A model generated the notes under the pieces. The model was not told where the DNA came from. It made no database searches and saw nothing but the letters and a program-made list of their open reading frames with translations. The translations under genes were made by a program, and so were the position numbers. Shown here one piece after another: positions 58,601-64,000 of a stretch of DNA of 64,000 nt. Within the stretch, counting starts at the first letter, position 1; each line of letters opens with the position of its first letter. This DNA comes from Zygnema cylindricum (lineage: Eukaryota; Streptophyta; Zygnematophyceae; Zygnematales; Zygnemataceae). The stretch spans positions 244,315 to 308,314 of the forward strand of contig JBBHKE010002292.1 of assembly GCA_037447655.1 (NCBI GenBank), written 5' to 3'.

Positions 58601-61600
58601 TCTAATGATTTATCGCGAATAAGTTGCATATTTTTTGTTGGATTGAGCTTCAAAGAGAACTCAACGATTATTCAGCAGTTCTTTCTCGTTACTATGTTTA
58701 TTTTTTGATGTTGTGGATCTGATTTTATTTTCAATTTTTACGTTGTTCAACTTTGTTACCGGGGTCCTTTTATTTATGATACGATCCGAGTGAAATGATT
58801 TTCCCATTTGGGGACTATTTGCCCAAAAAAGGAATCGACTAATTATCCCATCCTCGATAGGCCGATAAATTTGTGGAATAGTCAAAACCCGCTAAACCTA
58901 CAAATATGCTCTGTTTAGGCAAACGACTCAAATCTACAAAAAATTGTTTTTTTTTAGCAAAAAATCTGAAATCTAGTGTGTGTTTTGTTTCTTTTTTTGG
59001 ATTAACAGACTCTTATATATGCGGTGGTTACACGGAGTTACTCTATAAAATATAGCGACAAATCTATGGTTGACATAATTCCTGCGTATTTTTATGTGTC
59101 AAATTTATTTTTAAATAAATCACTAAAACCGTTATGAATTACACTTCATATTCGAGCTAACACTACATAGTTTTTTAATGAGACCATAACCTTTTTGGAA
59201 CGAAAAATGATAAAAGCACAGTAGGTTTTTGGTAGATTTGTTTGGAAAATCATTTGTCTGCGCTGTTTTATCATCTTCTGGATGATATTGGTAGATCTAT
59301 TTGAAAAATCATTTGTTTTGTTACTTCCCTTTGTTTTAATGGTTCATTTGTCTTTTTTTGTTTGTTATTGGCAGATTTGAATACTAATTTTGTCTTCTTA
59401 CTTCTCTTAGTCTTGTTGCTCTGTTTGTATTCTTACGGGCGCTACAGTAGCCAGCCGAGAGAGGACAGGTGGCAGTTGTGGTTCACGGGACACAGTCTCG
59501 GGGCGGCTCTCGCCACACTATTTGCGAAAAAATGGGCCGAATCGCCTCTGGGAAAGTGAGAATGCTTTCGAAAATCACCATTTTTTCTTGAATCCAGTCT
59601 AAATGTCTAAAAAAACCTACTTTTTTGTTTTTGATTGAGTCGCCATACTCGTTTTCGTTTCGATTTTTGTTTTGTTTTTGGTTTTGAGGGTTATCATTGT
59701 TAGGGTAATATAAAGTTTGATATTGGCTTTAAGTTTTTAATCATAATGGATGCAATTAAGCTTTTGGAAATTTTTGTTTTTTTATTGGGTAGTTCATTTA
59801 TTTCTAAATTCTTTTCGTCTCTGTTTTTGTTTCTGTTTTTGGATCTGTTTCTCCTTTGTTATTATTAAAAAAATGTTTTCTTTTATTTTTTGGAGGAATC
59901 CAGGTCTGGCAAATATGATATCAAAATGTACAATTTTGGGTCTCCTCAAGTCGGGCATCAAAGCTTTGTGGATCAATATAAAGCAGTAAATACACCGCAA
60001 CTAAAAAACTGAGATTTAACTCTTGTTTTTTTTTCCTTTTGTAAATTTGCTTTTCTTTTTCTGACCAATAACTAGAATTGGTGGCAATTTTGGACTATAA
60101 CTACAATGCAACTTAGCAAATGATGTATAAGTATGTACATATGCATGCACATATGTGTGTAAAATGCACATGCATATACAAACATATATCACATGTATAT
60201 ATACAGAGAAGGAGACTGAGTAAAAGAGAGTGGGAGGAAGGGAAAGTGGGCGAGAAAAGGAGGGAGCAAATAAGCGAGGGGGAGAAGGAGAGAGAGAGAA
60301 GGAGAGAGATAATAGGATATTTTGCGAATTCTCGGATCGGCCGAAATCACGTGAATAATGTATGGTTTGGTTTAGTGCGTGTTTTTTTGCGAGTCAAATG
60401 TTAATTCTTGTGCAGTGGTGCTTAGTCACGTGTAGTTCCGTTTTGCTTCATTTTTGTTTCAAGGGAAGCGCGTCTAAGCTTTCGTGTCTTCCTTCTCCTT
60501 CTATGGTCCAGTCATGGTCAAAGTGTGGTCAAGGTCTGCCGTCTTTGTGTTAGTGGAGGAGTTAGTGGAAGACCATATTCAATGCTGCTTCGCTATAGGA
60601 GATTGTTATTTAAAGGCTAGTGAGAAAGGAATGTTCTATCAGTTGTATGAGAAGTGCTCAATTTCATATGTGTATTGGATTGAAGTGCTTTTCTTACAAC
60701 GATGCTTCAGTTTAATGCTTCCGCTTGCGAGGTAAGTTATTTGTTTATTAATCCGATCAAGAGGGAGAGTAAGTGAGCTAGGGAGAGTGAGAGAGCGAGG
60801 GAGAGAGGGAGAGAGGGGGAAGAGGAAGGAGCCGGGGGGAAAGAGGGAAGAGAGAGAATAAAGAAAAGAGAGAGGTGCATGTATGTATGTACATGAGTAC
60901 GTGTGTACATACGTACGTTCGTATTTGTGTATGAGTGTACGTGCTTAGATGTCCATGTGTGTATGTCTGATGTCTAGGCATGGATGTATGCATGTTTGTA
61001 TGTATATATATATGCATTTCTTGGATGTGTGCATGCATTCATGTATGGATGTAGATGATGTACTAAAATCAATAGCCCTTTATCAAAAGCCATTGCATAT
61101 AACCTTTTTTCACGTTTTCTTGACACTTGTCAACTGCTGGTTTTTCAGGTTGTGGCAGACAGCTGGCGAGTCGTGAATCTCCGAGATATTGTTCCCGTCC
61201 TTCCTAAGATTACCGGATACAAACACATTCCGCCACCCTATTACGTCAAAGTCAAATCGGTAAGCTTTTTAACGTTTTACCCCCTTAAAGATTTTTTTTT
61301 TTTTTTAAACCAGAAACCGCGTTCAACATTGAACCATTCTCATATAAGCTGGTGTTGGTGGCTTTCAAGCTACCAACACCATCTTATCCAAATCCTTAGC
61401 GTTAGGAGGCTTAAACAAGTCGCCAACCCAATAAGAAAAAAACAGTCTACTAATTGTAATTCACAGTCCATTTTAATATTTGGATCTGGCCAAGCTCAAC
61501 GTTTTGGAAAAAGTGCACTTATAGCAAAGTCAAAATAAAACAAAAAAATATTTCTTCTTATAAACTCTCTTTTTTACAGGGAGACAGGAGCTAAAATTCG

Positions 61601-62929
61601 GCAGTTGATAGATTTTTGTAAAAGATAAGATGAAAAATAAAATGGTAAAATTGGGTTACGTCGTCACAAGAAACCAGCTTAGGGTGCAAAATATTGTGAC
61701 TTATACGCTTTTGTCTTGGGTCCCATCGTACCAAAAATCATATTATTACAATCTCTTGTAACATCCGAACCACATTACTTTTTTGGAACGATTTATTTTA
61801 AGACCAAAATCTGGTTTTCAATACTAGAATCCTTTTTCTCATAATCAAAATTTGCTTAAAAAAATTGCTAGTGGTAACTTAGTTAAAGCCAGGATTTTTT
61901 GACCAAAATCGTTATTCTACCTTTAACTGTGGCGTTTGCTTTCTTGAGAAAAGGTGATTTTTCCGCATCTTAGGATTCAATTGTCACATAATAAGGTGTG
62001 GTTGATATCAAACACATGTCAAATGCATGTCACTAAAGCAAACAATTTGTCTAATCACAAGACTTTCCTCCCAAGAATTTCTAATAATTCTTGTTATCTG
62101 TATGAATGCAGAAGCAAGGGCCAAATTCGGAAGAAGAACAAAAAGAAGACAAACAGCTAGCAGAATATGTGAGTTTTTCCAGTCTTTAACCAATTTGGGA
62201 ATTATAGGCTATTGTACAATCACTTTTGTCAAATATAAGTAATCTGAAGAGCCATTTTTTAATATTTATTTTATCAAGAGAATCATTTTAAGGCCCTACG
62301 GACTCAGGCTTTGTGTATCTCTTATAAGAATCCTTTTTGTGACCGTCGCCGTTACTGCCAATGAAGCAGGTTAAAGAATACCTTTATGACTACTTAATTC
62401 TAACCCTAATTCTAGCAGAAAATGCTCGATCGTCTCTTAACACGAACTTTTAACCATTTATCCTTCTTTTGTTGGTCTTTTTTTCCTTTTTTTTTTTTTT
62501 TTTTTATGCCGTGCAGCTTTATGGAGACAGTCATGTATTTCAGCATTTTTGGCAGACAGTGGTGGCAATTACTTCAATAATCAAAGATGGATCAGCTACT
62601 TCGATGCACATGGAAAATCATTACTATCTTGCACTTTTGCAGGTAAATTATTCAAACTAATTTCACCACGGCCTTTATTTGCACTTTTCTGCCTTCATTT
62701 TGATGTCATGATTTTAGAATAAGAGAATGCAACTCCTATCTGAATGGATAACTCCGAAGTTATGAATTTAAAAAATTTGCACCCAATTTGAAATCCTAAT
62801 TTTTAATGATAGAGATGTTTTTTTTTTTCGGTTAATTGTTAGTCATTAACTAATATACCAACTGAACGATTTATGATTGATCTCTTGCAGGAAGTGAAAA
62901 AGCAGCTTGCGACTAAGCAGGAGGAATAA
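51306..62929 (+). CDS. C2 domain-class 3 lipase, paralog B (18 exons, complete)
   Basis: Predicted C2-targeted glycerolipid hydrolase of 688 residues. Exons: 51306-51521, 52438-52496, 52815-52896, 53632-53699, 54035-54104, 54294-54375, 54657-54721, 54919-55611, 56101-56163, 56984-57030, 57819-57834, 58127-58209, 59448-59555, 59904-59985, 61149-61259, 62112-62168, 62517-62642, 62891-62929 (TAA). All introns are GT-AG, and the total of 2067 bases divides by 3. The ATG is the first after an in-frame TAG (51258). Residues 1-60 are hydrophilic with K-R-S-R-S-D. The C2 domain is at about 95-215 (LPDVDFLGKSDPYVV, NTNPVWNQT, then D-T-N in loop 3). A Ser/Thr/Glu-rich linker spans about 220-400 and lipase_3 about 410-676: FRGTE, GHSLG with Ser531, NFGSP, NLRDIVP with Asp591, SMH with His665. 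No transmembrane segment or clear signal peptide. Some plant C2/lipase_3 proteins act on chloroplast or membrane lipids, but the substrate here is unknown. Confidence 0.9.
55655..55720 (+). repeat. (TC)n microsatellite in intron 8 of paralog B
   Basis: Shorter relative of the 180-bp tract in paralog A. It may be read as an in-frame Ser/Leu extension of exon 8 if the GTCGGA donor at 55612 is not used. Confidence 0.85.
56716..56850 (+). repeat. Purine-rich tract in intron 9 of paralog B
   Basis: GGGAGGGGAGAG-type, matching the position of 19224-19310 in paralog A. Confidence 0.8.
57819..57834 (+). CDS. 16-nt micro-exon (exon 11) of paralog B
   Basis: Identical to 19824-19839. AG and GTGAGA borders are conserved; encodes the end of a Trp codon plus D-E-G-S-L. 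Confidence 0.85.
58308..58525 (+). repeat. TA/TG microsatellite followed by a G-rich purine tract, intron 12 of paralog B
   Basis: TATATATATGTGTGTG then GAGGGGGAGGATGAGGGGGG-like repeats. Matches 20330-20533 in paralog A but lacks the SINE-like insertion. Confidence 0.8.
60110..60310 (+). repeat. CATATG/TATA microsatellite plus GA-rich tract, intron 14 of paralog B
   Basis: Positional counterpart of about 22500-22705 in paralog A. Confidence 0.75.
60765..61040 (+). repeat. GA-rich tract followed by a TG/TA-rich stretch, intron 14 of paralog B
   Basis: Positional counterpart of 23165-23460 in paralog A, with GTGTATGTATG-type repeats after the purine block. Confidence 0.75.
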
Positions 62930-63838
62930 GCTGCTCCAAAGAAGATGAACTATGTCCTTAGAAAAGAGAAGGAAGTACATTGTACGACTGCCATAAGAAC
63001 ATATGGGCGAGAAAGGAAAACTTGCGCAAATTTACAAACTTACAACTTGTGGAAACTATATTTAAAGGAGGAAGTGTGGACGAGTGCGTAGAGGCAATTA
63101 TGTAGTGTTATTTTGTGGATTTCAATTTAAGTTACTTTATTTGGTATGTTTTTTGATGTTTTTTGCTTATGTTATTATTTTACTTATCCATTTTAGTGAC
63201 AATATATATTAGCACTCCAATTTAGTAACTTGTTGCTGTATATTTTTTCAAAGAGATATTTTCTAAAAAATTTGCCTTGGAAATGAAGGTTTTATTATTT
63301 ATCTATTCCTACGAGCTGGCATACTACATTTTTTATTAGATTTACTAATTTAAGAATGACAAAAGAAAGGCATTCAAATGATTTTTTCGGTCAATTGCAA
63401 ATGTAATAATATTTTAAGAATCCAATTGTCCAAACCAGGAACCTAACACATTTATGGCTCACGTCGATGTATGCTGAAATAAAATGGTTTTGTTTTAGCG
63501 TGAATGCAAACACACTTATTTTAAATGTACATCTCTTTGGATCAATTCTAAAAAAATACTTAACGAACGGAAACTTTCTGTTAAGAACCAAAGGATATTC
63601 GTTGCCAGATTTGGCACATACACATTTGCACATACACATTTCTAATTGTTGATTTGTCCAAATCAATCTTTAACGTTGTATCACATAAACGACAAGAGTT
63701 GTGAAATTTTCGGGCAGGGTGATGTGTTGTCACAAATAATGAAACTTGAAAGAAAATTTAAGTTCCTTCCCTTTCTCAAGTAGTTTGAGTGTTAGGTGTC
63801 AAGTCATCCGACCCCTTTAGATATGGTCGCCCTCCTTT
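62930..63838 (+). other. 3' flank of paralog B conserved with paralog A
   Basis: Non-coding similarity to 34218-35118 through GGTGATGTGTTGTCACAA and CAAGTCATCCGACCCC. The end marks the right border of the tandem locus duplication or an insertion at about 63838. Confidence 0.65.
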
Positions 63839-64000
63839 ACATTTTCTATGCTGAAAGGTATGACTTCAGGCGATAGGAGATCATCATCTCGGTCACGTCA
63901 CGGGCCAATTTACAGCGGCAAGTCTGTATTCACGAAGAAGCACTAAAGGTATTTAAGAGCTCCGAGTCATGTCAAACAGCATAGATTTCACAGAAAAAAT
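63839..64000. other. Terminal segment, nothing recognised
   Basis: No frame or repeat seen. Paralog A has copia A3 near the equivalent position, so this may be the start of another insertion or of original flank. Confidence 0.4.

Overview
The window is AT-rich nuclear DNA of a eukaryote. It has GT-AG introns and pyrimidine-rich acceptors, and the genes are intron-rich (18 exons in the one complete gene). Ty1/copia LTR retrotransposons and DNA-transposon MITEs are abundant. A C2-domain plus class 3 lipase architecture and plant-type copia elements fit the green lineage (an alga or plant), but I cannot name the organism from sequence alone.

Host genes. Two tandem + strand paralogs encode a protein with an N-terminal C2 (membrane/Ca2+-binding) domain, a low-complexity Ser/Thr/Glu linker and a C-terminal class 3 (alpha/beta-hydrolase) lipase domain. 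Paralog B is complete: 51306-62929, 18 exons, 2067 coding bases, 688 residues, with GHSLG, a catalytic Asp and a catalytic His all visible. Paralog A runs from exon 4 (10158) to its stop (34217). Its exons 1-3 are not in the window, and every exon seen is open and in the same phase as in B. Homology between the loci continues about 0.9 kb past both stop codons (to about 35118 and 63838), so a whole locus was tandemly duplicated.

Layout. 1-5722 is a second copy of 10601-16321: the end of exon 5, exon 6, and a minus-strand copia element (family A) carrying a nested LTR of another family (B). Two blocks of the pair are identical over 1.4 and 2.9 kb, and two others differ by roughly 5%, with abrupt borders. 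5723-10157 holds an inverted LTR-B fragment, unrecognised DNA and the end of intron 3. 10158-34217 is paralog A, whose introns have absorbed copia A2 (intron 6), a tRNA-derived SINE-like element (intron 12), copia D (24475-29411) and a hAT-type MITE (31240-31991), the last two in intron 15. 35119-51200 is about 16 kb of almost pure mobile DNA: a nearly intact but 3'-truncated copia (A3), a long foldback element with a MITE inside one arm, a 6.4 kb copia with 1005-bp LTRs (C, minus strand), then nested MITEs and hAT-like elements with clean target-site duplications. 51306-62929 is paralog B, free of large insertions and therefore a useful empty-site reference for A.

Most notable. (i) Copia families A and C both have a primer-binding site complementary to the anticodon arm of initiator tRNA-Met (half-tRNA priming, as in Drosophila copia), while copia D uses the ordinary 3'-end site. 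(ii) In family A the gag ATG lies inside the 5' LTR, so the primer-binding site is translated; in family C the likely gag ATG lies inside the primer-binding site. (iii) The mosaic identity of the 5.7 kb duplication suggests gene conversion or an assembly artefact. (iv) Several insertions are dated or verified by empty sites visible within this window. I found no CRISPR array, operon or rRNA gene, and no functional tRNA.
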